Below are positions 44,023-53,751 of a stretch of DNA of 54,385 bases, piece by piece (positions within the stretch are counted from its first letter, which is position 1; the number at the start of each line of letters is the position of its first letter). The position numbers and the translations under genes were made by a program. The notes beneath the pieces were generated by a model. That model saw only the letters and a list, made by a program, of their open reading frames with translations, made no database searches and was not told the origin of the DNA. Origin of the DNA: Deltaproteobacteria bacterium YD0425bin51 (lineage in GTDB: Bacteria; Desulfobacterota; Desulfobacteria; Desulfobacterales; YD0425bin51); assembly GCA_002753225.1 (NCBI GenBank), contig PDZS01000031.1, positions 1 to 54,385 of the forward strand. The letters run 5' to 3'.

Positions 44023-44910
44023 ATGTGTGGGATACTTTATGTTATTGCAACTCCAATTGGGAATATGGATGATATAACTATAAGAGCGCTGTCAATATTA
44101 TCTTCAGTAGATTATATAGCTGCTGAAGATACAAGAAAAACTGGTAATCTTCTTGCTCATCATAAGATTTCACATGGTAAATTGATTTCATATAATGAAT
44201 ACAATGAGAATAGAAGAGGATTAGAATTAATTAATAAGTTAAAAGAAGGAAAATCTATAGCATTAGTATCTAATGCAGGAACACCACTGATATCTGACCC
44301 TGGATATAGCCTTATTAAAATTTCCATTGAAAATAATATCAAAGTTATTCCAATTCCAGGTCCTTCTGCTCTTATAGCATCTCTTTCAGCCTCTGGCATG
44401 CCGACAGATTCTTTTATTTTTATAGGCTTTTTGCCAAAAAAAGAAACAAAAAGGATTGAATTATTAAAAAAATTATCCAAAGAGGAGAGAACCCTTATAT
44501 TTTATGAATCTCCAAAAAGAATAATATCTTTGCTTGAAGAAATAATAAAAATTATGGGGGATCGTTATGGAGTTTTAGCAAGAGAGCTTACTAAAATCCA
44601 TGAAGAGTTTTTAAGGGGGATGCTGTCTTCTATTATAAGAGATATAAAAAATAGACCAAGCGTAAAAGGTGAATGTACTCTTATTATCAAATATGATGAG
44701 ACTATAAAAGAAGAGATCACAGTTGAAGCTTTACGATCTGAGATTTATGAGGCATTAAAAAACTCTAAGAATAAGCTTTCTATTATATCAAAAGATATTG
44801 CAAAAAAATATGGCATTTCTAAAGATGAAGTTTATGAGGAAGCTCTTAAAATAAAAGCTAATCTTCCTTTTGAAGAATTATCCCTGTACGATTCGGTAGA
44901 TAAAGCATAA
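44023..44910 (+). CDS. rsmI: 16S rRNA (cytidine1402-2'-O)-methyltransferase
   Basis: SAM-dependent methyltransferase acting on C1402 of 16S rRNA in the decoding centre. The 295-residue protein starts with LYVIATPIGNMDDITIRAL, then AAEDTRKTGNLL, ALVSNAGTPLISDPGY and PIPGPSALIASLSASGMPT, all characteristic. The 3' end overlaps the convergent branching-enzyme gene by 53 bases. A good Shine-Dalgarno (AGAGGAAAG) precedes the ATG. Confidence 0.97.
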   Translation: MCGILYVIATPIGNMDDITIRALSILSSVDYIAAEDTRKTGNLLAHHKISHGKLISYNEYNENRRGLELINKLKEGKSIALVSNAGTPLISDPGYSLIKISIENNIKVIPIPGPSALIASLSASGMPTDSFIFIGFLPKKETKRIELLKKLSKEERTLIFYESPKRIISLLEEIIKIMGDRYGVLARELTKIHEEFLRGMLSSIIRDIKNRPSVKGECTLIIKYDETIKEEITVEALRSEIYEALKNSKNKLSIISKDIAKKYGISKDEVYEEALKIKANLPFEELSLYDSVDKA

Positions 44911-46861
44911 GATAATGTCTTTCCCTTTCATCTGAACGCTCATATAGGGTTAGATGCTTATGGTTTGGAATAAGCCTATTATGGCCCCCGTACTCTTTTC
45001 TATCACTGTCAAATATCATTTTATATGACCCTGGATCACATTCAATAGGATAACTAAAATGTGAACAATTTGGATGAAAATTAAATAAAAACAAAAGTCC
45101 AGCTCTTTCAAAAACAATGATTTTATCATCAAAATGCTCACGTAAAATATTGGGCATAGGGGATTCTAATAATTTAGATTTTTTAGCAAAATTAATCATA
45201 TCCCTATCAAAATTATTAAGGAACTGATATTTTAAAAAAGAGTTATCAACCAAGTGCCACTGACGTCTTGCGAAGTTAAATGACCAGTTATTTCCTTCTC
45301 TTGGAAAATCAATCCATTCAGGATGACCAAATTCATTCCCCATGAAATTTAAGTATCCATTACTAGCAGTTGCAAGAGTAATTAATCGGATCAGCTTATG
45401 TATTGCTATCCCTCTATCAATCTTTAAATTTTCCCTATCAATGTTCATGCCATCTATCATATCATAACCAATCAGGCGAAAAATAATAGTTTGATCCCCA
45501 ACTATAGCCTGATCATGGGACTCAGCATAACTTATGGTTTTTTCTTCATATCTTTTATTGGTTAGTTCATGCCAAAGATAGCCTAAATGCCAGTATTCAT
45601 CAGGAGTATCTTTTGTAAGTTTTATCCAGTAATCAGGTATTCCCATGGCAAATCTAAAATCAAATCCAACACCCCCATTTTGAATTGGTGTTGCAAGACC
45701 TGGCATTCCGCTCACATCTTCAGCAATTGTAATTGCGTTTTCTTTTATTTTATGAATTACTTTATTGGCAAGGGCAAGGTAACAAATAGCCTCTTCATCA
45801 ACTGTTTCATCAAAATAGCAATCATAACCTATAAAAGATTTACCTAAGCCATGATGAAGATAGAGCATACTTGTTACACCATCAAATCTGAATCCGTCAA
45901 AATGATATTCGTCTAACCAAAAGCGGCAATTTGAAAGGAGAAAATGCAGAACTTCAATTTTACCATAATCAAAGCATCTAGACTGCCAAGCTTCATGATA
46001 GCCTCTATCTCCATCATGAAAATACTGATATAATGTCCCGTCAAATTTACTTAATCCTTCTATTTCATTTGCCACGCTATGGGAATGAATTATATCCATT
46101 ATTACGCTTATTCCATAAGAGTGAGCAGTATCAATCAGTTCTTTTAATTCTTCAGGAGTTCCAAAACGAGATGAAGCAGCAAAAAAGCTTGATACTTGAT
46201 AGCCAAAAGAACCATAATATGGATGTTCCTGAATAGCCATAAGCTGAATTGTGTTATAACCAGCTTTTGCAATTCGCGGCAATATATTGTCCTTAAATTC
46301 GCGGTATATCCCTATTTTTTCTTCATTTTGAGCCATTCCAACATGAGCTTCATAAATAAATAAAGAGCTTTGCTGCGGTTTAAAGTTTGATATCTGCCAT
46401 TTATATGGAAAGTCCGGCTTCCAAACCTGAGCGTTAAAGATTAAGGTTCTATGGTCTTGAATTACACGTCTTGCGTAAGAAGGGATGCGGTTTCCTTCGC
46501 CATCTTGCCAATGAATATATAGACGGTATATGTCACCATGCGACAAAGCGTTAGAAGGGAGCCTTATTTCCCATACTCCATTTGAATTGATTTGATTTAA
46601 TGAAAAATTCTCTTTTTTCTTCCAATCTGTCATGTTTCCTATTAAATATATAGCAGAAGCATTTGGCGCCCATTCCCTAAAAATCCATTCATTATCTTTA
46701 AAATGAAGTCCAAAATATTCATGACCAGACGCAAAATCAACAAGATCTATTTTATTTTGAGTTAGTCTTTTTTCTGTTTCTTGGATTTTTTTTATGCGGC
46801 GGGAAATAATATCAGCATATGGAAGAAGCAAGGAATCTTTTTTTACAATTTCTAACTCCAT
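44858..46861 (-). CDS. glgB: 1,4-alpha-glucan branching enzyme (GH13)
   Basis: 667-residue glycogen branching enzyme that forms alpha-1,6 branches. An N-terminal CBM48-like domain (FREWAPNASAIYLIGNMTDW, about 62-81) precedes the GH13 barrel. The four conserved regions are visible: DIIHSH, the nucleophile region GFRFDGVTSM, the acid/base TIAEDVSGMP and ESHDQAI. The C-terminal all-beta domain ends in LPNRTGIILQKED. The length and HHGLGKSF...GYDCYF insert fit the eukaryote-like GH13_8 branch rather than E. coli GlgB. It shares a - strand region with glgP upstream, separated by a MITE-like element. Confidence 0.93.
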   Translation of the reverse strand: MELEIVKKDSLLLPYADIISRRIKKIQETEKRLTQNKIDLVDFASGHEYFGLHFKDNEWIFREWAPNASAIYLIGNMTDWKKKENFSLNQINSNGVWEIRLPSNALSHGDIYRLYIHWQDGEGNRIPSYARRVIQDHRTLIFNAQVWKPDFPYKWQISNFKPQQSSLFIYEAHVGMAQNEEKIGIYREFKDNILPRIAKAGYNTIQLMAIQEHPYYGSFGYQVSSFFAASSRFGTPEELKELIDTAHSYGISVIMDIIHSHSVANEIEGLSKFDGTLYQYFHDGDRGYHEAWQSRCFDYGKIEVLHFLLSNCRFWLDEYHFDGFRFDGVTSMLYLHHGLGKSFIGYDCYFDETVDEEAICYLALANKVIHKIKENAITIAEDVSGMPGLATPIQNGGVGFDFRFAMGIPDYWIKLTKDTPDEYWHLGYLWHELTNKRYEEKTISYAESHDQAIVGDQTIIFRLIGYDMIDGMNIDRENLKIDRGIAIHKLIRLITLATASNGYLNFMGNEFGHPEWIDFPREGNNWSFNFARRQWHLVDNSFLKYQFLNNFDRDMINFAKKSKLLESPMPNILREHFDDKIIVFERAGLLFLFNFHPNCSHFSYPIECDPGSYKMIFDSDRKEYGGHNRLIPNHKHLTLYERSDERERHYLMLYLPNRTGIILQKED

Positions 46862-46886
46862 ATTATCTCATTAATTCGTATTGTAG

Positions 46887-46985
46887 GGAACAGGTAAGTA
46901 ACCGACCACAAGTTTTCCTGGATTCCCGCGAAAGCGGGAATCCATTTTGCAGGAAAAACTTTGGACGGTTACTTATTACTGTTCC
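46887..46985. mobile_element. MITE-like palindromic element between glgP and glgB
   Basis: A 99-base element with imperfect terminal inverted repeats, GGAACAGGTAAGTAACCG at the left and its near-complement (CGGTTACTTATTACTGTTCC) at the right. At its centre (46920-46943) is a perfect 24-base GC-rich palindrome, ATTCCCGC arms around a GAAA loop. The central motif resembles dispersed ATTCCC...GGGAAT repeats seen in several bacterial groups. No clear target-site duplication was found. It carries no coding capacity and fills most of the glgP-glgB gap, so it may affect glgB expression. Confidence 0.75.
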
Positions 46986-46996
46986 TTAATATTTTT

Positions 46997-49543
46997 TTAT
47001 ACCCAAGTGATAAGTCCTGGAGTGTTTTTTATCCATTCATCGCCTTTTGGAACAGCTCGAACAGTAAAACCATATCTTCCAGCAATAGAACATCTTAATG
47101 AACATCCATATATATAATTTCCACTTCCTAGATCTTCTGTGACTGTCATCTCTTCCCAGTTGCTTGCAGATAAAGAATCAACTGTTTTCATGGTTCCATA
47201 GTACAATTGTACTGAAACTTCATTGGGCTTGATTTCACCTAAATGAACTTTAACTGTAACATAAAAAATATTGCCAACTCTGAATGGACCATCTAAATTT
47301 TTAGCTGGAGTCTCGATTTTAATGTGTCTCCATAATGTTTTAAGTCTTTCATGCTGCCTATTTAATTCTTTAGCTTCTTTTGCATCATCTTTAACTAAAG
47401 TAATAAGACTTTCTGCAGCAGGTCCATAAAAACGTTTTTCATATTCCTGAATCATTTTAAGACTTGAAAAATCTCTCATTGCCATTTTCATGGATTCTTT
47501 CATCATATAAATCCATCTAGTTGGCGCATTTCCATGCTTTCTGTCATAAAAACACGGGATAACTTCGTTTTCTAAAACATTGTAGAGAGCTTGCGCTTCA
47601 ACTGAATCCTGATAAGCATGATCAGAGTATTCTTCTCCGCCTCCAATACGCCAGCCGCGATCTGGGGTGTAGCCTTCGCACCACCAGCCATCTAAAATAC
47701 TTAAATTAAGAACACCGTTTACAGCAGCTTTCATTCCAGAAGTTCCACATGCCTCAAAAGGTCTTCTTGGATTATTAAGCCAAATATCTGCACCCTGCAC
47801 TAAATGCCTTGCAATATTTATTTCATAATCTTCAATAAATATTATTCTGTGTCTGGCAGAAGCTCTTTTTGCAAATTGAATTATTCTCTGGATTAACTCT
47901 TTTCCTTCATGATCTTTGGGATGAGCTTTACCAGCAAATATAAACTGTACTGGATAGTCTTTATTACTAAGTATTGCTTCAAATCTTTCTGGATCATGCA
48001 GCAGCAAATTTGCTCTTTTATATGTCGCAAAACGTCTTGCAAAGGCAATGGTTAAAATATCCTGATCTAGAACTGATTCAGCATCCTTCATCATGGATCT
48101 AGGTGCATTCCTTCTTCCGTATTGCTTTACCATCTGTTTTCTGCAATGACGAATAAGCCTTGATCTACTTAGTTCATGAGCCCGCCATAATTCTTCATCA
48201 TATATAAAATCGATTCGTTTTATAATATCTGGATCATCTGTATGAAGAGCCCAGTCAGGGCCTATATACCTTTCAAATAGCAAAGAGTTTTCAATGGAAA
48301 TCCATGATGGGATATGAATACCATTTGTAACATATGTGATTGGGACTTCATCTTCGGGAACTTGGGTCCATACGTTAGACCACATTTTCCTTGCTACAAG
48401 ACCATGAAGTTTGCTAACTCCATTTACATATTGAGCAAGGCGTATTCCTAAAAGAAACATATGAAATGCTGAATGTGGATTTGCGCCTTGATGCTGACCC
48501 CAGGCAAGAATCTGTTCTATAGTAAGTCCTAGTTTATCTTGGAATTGGTACATGAAAGGTCTTACCATATCTGCAGGGAAATCATCATGACCAGCTGGAA
48601 CTGGAGTATGGGTTGTAAAAACTGTCGTTTTTGCAACTATTTCAGATGCTGTCTTAATATCTACTTTATATTTTGCAATAGTTTGAGATAGACGTTCTAA
48701 ACCAGCGAATGTACAGTGACCTTCATTCATATGAACTACTACTACTTTATGTCCTAATGCTTCCAAAGCCCTCATACCGCCAATGCCTAGGAGTATTTCC
48801 TGATATAGCCTTATTTTTTGCTCGCCTGCATAAAGTCTGCTTGTTATTTCTCTTAAATGGGGTGGATTTTCAGGGATATTTGTATCAAGAAGATACAATG
48901 GAATACGGCCTATTCTAATTTCCCATAATATTGCATGAAAATCACCTTCAGGACCATTTAAGGTAATTGTGATTTTATTTCCTTTTGGATCTTTTGCCCT
49001 TATTATTCCTAAATGGAAAAGGTCTGTCTCAGGATATTCTTCCTGCTGCCAGCCATCTTGATTTAAGTATTGATGAAAATATCCTCTTCTATGCAGAAGA
49101 CTTACACCTACAAGTGGAAGACCCATATCAGATGCTGCTTTTAAATGATCACCGGCTAATATTCCAAGACCTCCAGAATAAAGTGGAAGACTTTCATGAA
49201 TACCAAATTCCATAGAAAGATAAGCAATTATGCCGTCTTCTCCAAAAGCCTTTTGTGAATATTCAGATGGAGCATTTATCTGTTTATCAAAACGCTGCTT
49301 AACCCTTTCTTGATGAGCTAAAAGACTTTTTTCTTTAGATAGTTCTTCAAGAGTTGCTTGTGGAAGTAAGGTTGCAAAGATAATAGGGTTTCTGCCTGCC
49401 TGTTCCCATAGTTGAGGACTAACACGCCTAAAGAGTTCAATTGCATCTAGGTTCCAACACCACCACATATTTTTAAGAAGTGTTTCAATAAAAGATATGC
49501 TTTGAGGTACATCAGGGTAAACTTGAAAAGTATGAAGCGACAT
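46997..49543 (-). CDS. glgP: Alpha-glucan phosphorylase (GT35)
   Basis: Releases glucose-1-phosphate from glycogen-like polymers using PLP. The 848-residue form begins with MSLHTFQVYPD and has the N-terminal DUF3417 domain (WWCWNLDAIELFRRVSPQLW), typical of the bacterial-archaeal GlgP branch. The core has YLSMEFGIHESLPLYSGGLG and AGKAHPKDHEGK; the PLP-binding region reads EACGTSGMKAAVNGVLNLS. A C-terminal DUF-type tail of about 90 residues follows. The start is at MSLH, after AGGAG; an ATG six codons upstream is less well placed. Confidence 0.94.
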   Translation of the reverse strand: MSLHTFQVYPDVPQSISFIETLLKNMWWCWNLDAIELFRRVSPQLWEQAGRNPIIFATLLPQATLEELSKEKSLLAHQERVKQRFDKQINAPSEYSQKAFGEDGIIAYLSMEFGIHESLPLYSGGLGILAGDHLKAASDMGLPLVGVSLLHRRGYFHQYLNQDGWQQEEYPETDLFHLGIIRAKDPKGNKITITLNGPEGDFHAILWEIRIGRIPLYLLDTNIPENPPHLREITSRLYAGEQKIRLYQEILLGIGGMRALEALGHKVVVVHMNEGHCTFAGLERLSQTIAKYKVDIKTASEIVAKTTVFTTHTPVPAGHDDFPADMVRPFMYQFQDKLGLTIEQILAWGQHQGANPHSAFHMFLLGIRLAQYVNGVSKLHGLVARKMWSNVWTQVPEDEVPITYVTNGIHIPSWISIENSLLFERYIGPDWALHTDDPDIIKRIDFIYDEELWRAHELSRSRLIRHCRKQMVKQYGRRNAPRSMMKDAESVLDQDILTIAFARRFATYKRANLLLHDPERFEAILSNKDYPVQFIFAGKAHPKDHEGKELIQRIIQFAKRASARHRIIFIEDYEINIARHLVQGADIWLNNPRRPFEACGTSGMKAAVNGVLNLSILDGWWCEGYTPDRGWRIGGGEEYSDHAYQDSVEAQALYNVLENEVIPCFYDRKHGNAPTRWIYMMKESMKMAMRDFSSLKMIQEYEKRFYGPAAESLITLVKDDAKEAKELNRQHERLKTLWRHIKIETPAKNLDGPFRVGNIFYVTVKVHLGEIKPNEVSVQLYYGTMKTVDSLSASNWEEMTVTEDLGSGNYIYGCSLRCSIAGRYGFTVRAVPKGDEWIKNTPGLITWV

Positions 49544-49634
49544 TATTTTCTCCTTTCTCATTTTGTTTTTAGGGAAATTTTAAATTTAAATCTTTAAGAG
49601 CAAGTTTATAGTAAAAAAGAATATTGGAAGCAAA

Positions 49635-50942
49635 CTATATTTTAAAAAAATCTTCTATTTTTTTCCCATTAAATTTTTCTTTAGCTTCTCCAACAACATA
49701 AAGCGATCCTGCAATGCAGACAGTATCTTCATTATTTGATGTTTCAGATGCATAACGAACTGCATTTCCCACATCCTCAATTATTTTTACATTTCCATTT
49801 ATTGTTTTTGCTATAGCATAAAGCTCTTTGGCTGGTACTGCACGATCTATCTTAGGTGTAGTTAATATCGCTCGTTTGCACAAAGGAAGGAGACACCTAA
49901 GTATTGAGCCAAAAGGTTTGTCATTCAATATTCCAATGACTAGTGTCAGTTTCTCTTTTTGAATGTTTTTTGATAAAAATTTGGCTAAATTTTTTGCTCC
50001 ATTCAAATTATGAGCTCCGTCTAAGATTACTTTAGGAGAATTACAAACCACCTCAAGTCTTCCTGGCCATTTAGTAGCAAGGAGTCCTTCCTGAATATTT
50101 TCAAAAGAAAGATTTTTGTCTAAATTTTTATTTATTATTTCACATGCTGCAATAGATATGGCTGCGTTTTCAATTTGATAATCTCCCAGAAGAGCTATTT
50201 TTACATTATGCCATATATTGTTAAGACCATAATAGGAAAAAGTGTTAGATTTATTATTCCGAACCACTTTGAAATCTTTTTTAAGTCTGTATATAGGAGC
50301 ATTTTTACTTTGCGCTGCTTCCTCTATTACAGAAACTGCACTTTTTTGTTTTGCTCCAGTTATAATTGGTGTATCTTTTTTTATTATACCTGCTTTTTCA
50401 TAGGCAATCTTTGCTATTGTGTTTCCAAGATACATCTGGTGTTCAAGGGATATGTTTGAAATAATAGAAACTATAGGAGAAATAATGTTAGTTGCATCAA
50501 AACGGCCTCCCATTCCTGTTTCAATAACTGCAAAATCTACTTTTTCTTTACTAAATTCGTATAGAGCCATAGCAGTTGTAATTTCAAAAAAAGTTGGGTC
50601 ACGATAATCTTTTGGTATATCTTTTGTCAGATTATATAATGATACAACTTCTTCATCAGTAATTGGGTTATTATTTATACATATTCTTTCATTAAAATGT
50701 ATCAGATGTGGTGACGTATAAAGTCCTACTTTATAGCCTGATTTATGTAAAATAGAAGATATGCTAGACGCAATGGAACCTTTTCCATTTGTTCCAGCAA
50801 TGTGAATTGATCTATAATTTTTTTCCGGATTACCCAAGGCGTTAAGCATTCCTTGTATTGTAGAGAGTTCTAGCTTTATTCCAAACCTTTTCAAGCCAAA
50901 CATGGCTTTTAGGCATTCATTTAAATTTTCTTTTGTTTCCAT
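49635..50942 (-). CDS. folC: Bifunctional folylpolyglutamate/dihydrofolate synthase-like protein
   Basis: Mur-ligase-like enzyme adding glutamates to folates, possibly also making dihydrofolate. The 435-residue protein has the P-loop HIAGTNGKGSIASSISSIL, the segment FAVIETGMGGRFDATNII, and LDGAHNLNGAKNLAKFLS. METKENLNECL is chosen as the start; an ATG eight codons upstream lacks support. It lies downstream of rpsU on the same strand, after a terminator. Confidence 0.93.
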   Translation of the reverse strand: METKENLNECLKAMFGLKRFGIKLELSTIQGMLNALGNPEKNYRSIHIAGTNGKGSIASSISSILHKSGYKVGLYTSPHLIHFNERICINNNPITDEEVVSLYNLTKDIPKDYRDPTFFEITTAMALYEFSKEKVDFAVIETGMGGRFDATNIISPIVSIISNISLEHQMYLGNTIAKIAYEKAGIIKKDTPIITGAKQKSAVSVIEEAAQSKNAPIYRLKKDFKVVRNNKSNTFSYYGLNNIWHNVKIALLGDYQIENAAISIAACEIINKNLDKNLSFENIQEGLLATKWPGRLEVVCNSPKVILDGAHNLNGAKNLAKFLSKNIQKEKLTLVIGILNDKPFGSILRCLLPLCKRAILTTPKIDRAVPAKELYAIAKTINGNVKIIEDVGNAVRYASETSNNEDTVCIAGSLYVVGEAKEKFNGKKIEDFFKI

Positions 50943-50952
50943 AAAATTTATA

Positions 50953-50990
50953 AAAAAACCCGACAAACATTTAATATTTGCCGGGTTTTA
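50953..50990 (-). terminator. Rho-independent terminator after rpsU
   Basis: On the - strand a 13-bp stem, AAAACCCGGCAAA with TTTGTCGGGTTTT (one G:T pair), surrounds a nine-base loop and runs into a T tract. It lies 25 bases after the rpsU stop and just before the folC start. Confidence 0.88.
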
Positions 50991-51014
50991 AGTGCTTTTT
51001 GAGGTTATTAAAAA

Positions 51015-51212
51015 TTATCTGTTTCTTGAGGCTGCTATTTTTTTTCTTCTACAAGCTTCCCGCTCTTTGCGCCTTCTATATTCACTAGGCTTTTCATAGC
51101 TTTTTTTAAGCTTTAAGCGCTTAAAAAGTCCGTCGTTTTGAATTTTTTTCTTTAAAATACGCATGGCTTTTTCAAGATCGTTCTCAATAACTCTGACCTG
51201 AATATCCTTCAA
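51015..51212 (-). CDS. rpsU: 30S ribosomal protein S21
   Basis: 65-residue basic ribosomal protein of the 30S subunit with the typical start KDIQVRVIENDLEKAMRILK and a C-terminal stretch of Arg and Lys (RRRKEREACRRKKIAASRNR). The start is a TTG at 51212, 8 bases after a full GAAGGAGG Shine-Dalgarno; there is no ATG at this position. The strong ribosome-binding site compensates for the weak start codon. Confidence 0.96.
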   Translation of the reverse strand: MKDIQVRVIENDLEKAMRILKKKIQNDGLFKRLKLKKSYEKPSEYRRRKEREACRRKKIAASRNR

Positions 51213-51325
51213 TCTACTCGCCTCCTTCTGTCCATCGTAATTATTTTTCTATGATGGTTATTTAATAATAATATAAGACTATATAAAAAAATGAATATAG
51301 TTTCAAGAAAAAATAGTTCTAATTT

Positions 51326-52000
51326 TTAAAGTTTTGAAATAAGATCCTTTGCTACTTCTTTAACTCCTGGTGTTCCATCTAAAGTAATATACTTAACTGA
51401 TTTTGACTTTTCTGCAAGGTCTTTGAAATAGTAAGCTGATGCAAGAGTTCCATCAATAGTGTTATAATAAATGTCATGGCGTTTATTTATTGCTTCTTCA
51501 TCTTGGTCATCAGCTCTGGTTTTTAAGTCTCCACCGCAAACTCTGCATTTGTCGCCATTCGGTTTTATTGCATCAATATAGATATTATTAGGATGATTAT
51601 TGTCATTTACACAAAGTCTTCTTCCCATAATTCTGTTTTTTGCTATTTGTCTGTCAAGAACGATTTCTATTACAATATCTAAAGCCATGTTTGCCTTTTT
51701 TAAAGCTTCATCTAATCTTATGGCTTGATTTTTATTTCTAGGAAATCCATCTAAAAGCCATCCATTTTTGCAGTCATCCTGTTTTAAACGATCCAGTATC
51801 ATAGGGATGGTAATTTCATCTGGAACCAGATCTCCTCTGTTTATATACTCTTTAGCTTTAGCTCCAAGTTCAGTACCTTTGGAAATATTTTCCCTAAAAA
51901 TTGCTCCAGATTCTATATGGGGAGTATTGTATTTATCTTTTAAAATAGCTCCTTGTGTACCTTTTCCACTGCCATTTGGTCCAAAAAATAAAATTCTCAT
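51326..52000 (-). CDS. adk: Adenylate kinase
   Basis: Interconverts ATP and AMP with two ADP. The 224-residue protein starts with the P-loop FFGPNGSGKGTQ, followed by the NMP-binding region and GWLLDGFPRNKNQA. The LID holds several conserved residues and two cysteines (KCRVCGGDLKTRADDQ). The usual LID zinc site has four Cys, but here only Cys-x2-Cys is obvious with a third Cys in RRLCVND, so metal binding is uncertain. It lies alone between rpsU and hflX on the - strand. Confidence 0.95.
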   Translation of the reverse strand: MRILFFGPNGSGKGTQGAILKDKYNTPHIESGAIFRENISKGTELGAKAKEYINRGDLVPDEITIPMILDRLKQDDCKNGWLLDGFPRNKNQAIRLDEALKKANMALDIVIEIVLDRQIAKNRIMGRRLCVNDNNHPNNIYIDAIKPNGDKCRVCGGDLKTRADDQDEEAINKRHDIYYNTIDGTLASAYYFKDLAEKSKSVKYITLDGTPGVKEVAKDLISKL

Positions 52001-52066
52001 ACTACTTTTATCTCCTTACTTAAGTTTTATTTTATAAAAATGTTAATGCATCATACGATTAATTTT

Positions 52067-53713
52067 TTAACTTATACCAGTAATGATAGAATTAAGCAAC
52101 AATTCTTGCAGGTTATCTATCAAAGGTTCTATAGTTTTAGTTGAAAGGGCAGATATTGCAACCCCTTTGTATCTATTAAGGCACCATTCTATTCTGTCTT
52201 TAGGAGCAATATCTGTTTTATTAAATACAATTACCGTTGGTTTGTTTTGGATATCAAGCTGTGTTAAGATTTTATTTACAGAGTCAATCTGTTTTTCTAC
52301 TTGAGGATTGCTGACATCAGCTACATGAAGAAGTAAATCTGCATCACAGAGTTCTTCAAGAGTAGATGCAAAAGCATCTAATAATTCTTTTGGAAGGTCT
52401 TGGATAAAACCTACTGTGTCTGTAATAATAACTTCAAAATCTTTTGGAAAACGGAGCCTTCTGCTTGTTGGATCAAGGGTTGCAAAAAGCTGGTTTTCTA
52501 CAAATACATGGCTATGGGTAAGTGTATTTAAAAGAGTAGATTTCCCTGCATTTGTATATCCAACAATAGATATTACAGGTAAATCCTTTTTTGTCCTAAG
52601 TGACCTTCTTTGTCCTCGGCTTTTACTTATATTTTTCAACTCATGCTCTAAATTTGCTATTCTATCTTTAATACGCCTTCTATTTATTTCAAGTTTAGTT
52701 TCACCAGGTCCTCTTGCGCCAATACCACCAGTTAGTCTTGACAGCGCATCATCTTTAACATTTATACGAGGAAGAAGGTATTTTAGTTGTGCCATTTCAA
52801 CTTGAATCTTTCCTTCTCTACTATGAGCCCTTTGAGCAAATATATCAAGAATTAGCTGGGTTCTATCAATAACCCTTAGTTCTGTAGTATCTGTTATTGA
52901 TCTTATCTGTGATGGGTTTAGTTCTTGGTCAAATATAAGAAGATCAACCCCATGCTGCAATGCGCGTAAAATTATTTCGCTAAGCTTGCCCTTGCCGATT
53001 AGATATTTTGCATTAATTTCGCGCTGTTTTTGTATGATTTTGTCTACTACAGTAATTCCACTAGTCGTTGCTAATTCTTTAAGCTCATTTATTGAAGCTA
53101 CTGCTGTTTCTTTTTTAGCTGTTGTTAAACTTATAAGTATTGCTCTATCTTTACCTTTTTTTTCAGAAACTGCTAATCTATTTCGTTCTAATTCGTTTTC
53201 TAATGCTTGTACAAGATCTAAAAAATTAATTTCAAGATTTTTAAAACTGACTGGTGGCAATATTTCAAAGCCTTGACTTTTATCTTTATCTGATGGAAGA
53301 ATATGGGCTATCCTTAAATTAACTGCTCCACCATGGGTGTCTATTCCGATTATTCCTATTAGGTCAAGCCGTAAGAAAATAAGGTCCATAAGATCATCTT
53401 GGGATATAGGTTCATTTTTTAAATTAGTATGAATAAAACGGACGCCCCTAAGCCTTGATCTCCCTTCACGGCTTTTTGGTAGTTCAGGAATATATATAGA
53501 ATTGGGACCACCAACTATAACCATCTCAACACATCCTTTACGATCTATAAATAAGCCTATTTGACGTGATGTTTCAAAGGAAAGATGTGCTATGTCGTGT
53601 GAAAGGTCTCCAGATATAACCTCCTGTTGTGATATCTTCCTTTTGTAAAGATTTTCAAGACGACGATAAATATTAGTCTTTAGTCCAGTAGTATTTCCAT
53701 AAATTTTATTGAT
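52067..53713 (-). CDS. hflX: GTPase HflX, apparent ATC start
   Basis: Ribosome-associated GTPase that splits stalled or stressed ribosomes. The 548-residue reading has the N-terminal HflX domain including GLFIDRKGCVEMVIVGGPNS, then the G domain: GYTNAGKSTLLNTL, DTVGFIQDLP, NKTD and SALSTK. The first conventional start is an ATG at 53524, but the typical N-terminal domain continues in frame 63 codons upstream, beginning IYGNTTGLKTN. The only well-placed start is ATC at 53711-53713, 9 bases after GGAGG. No ATG, GTG or TTG lies in this upstream stretch. It is divergent from the glycosyltransferase gene. Confidence 0.88.
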   Translation of the reverse strand: MNKIYGNTTGLKTNIYRRLENLYKRKISQQEVISGDLSHDIAHLSFETSRQIGLFIDRKGCVEMVIVGGPNSIYIPELPKSREGRSRLRGVRFIHTNLKNEPISQDDLMDLIFLRLDLIGIIGIDTHGGAVNLRIAHILPSDKDKSQGFEILPPVSFKNLEINFLDLVQALENELERNRLAVSEKKGKDRAILISLTTAKKETAVASINELKELATTSGITVVDKIIQKQREINAKYLIGKGKLSEIILRALQHGVDLLIFDQELNPSQIRSITDTTELRVIDRTQLILDIFAQRAHSREGKIQVEMAQLKYLLPRINVKDDALSRLTGGIGARGPGETKLEINRRRIKDRIANLEHELKNISKSRGQRRSLRTKKDLPVISIVGYTNAGKSTLLNTLTHSHVFVENQLFATLDPTSRRLRFPKDFEVIITDTVGFIQDLPKELLDAFASTLEELCDADLLLHVADVSNPQVEKQIDSVNKILTQLDIQNKPTVIVFNKTDIAPKDRIEWCLNRYKGVAISALSTKTIEPLIDNLQELLLNSIITGIS

Positions 53714-53751
53714 TGCTAAATTCCTCCTTTTATGTTTTTTATTATAAATCT

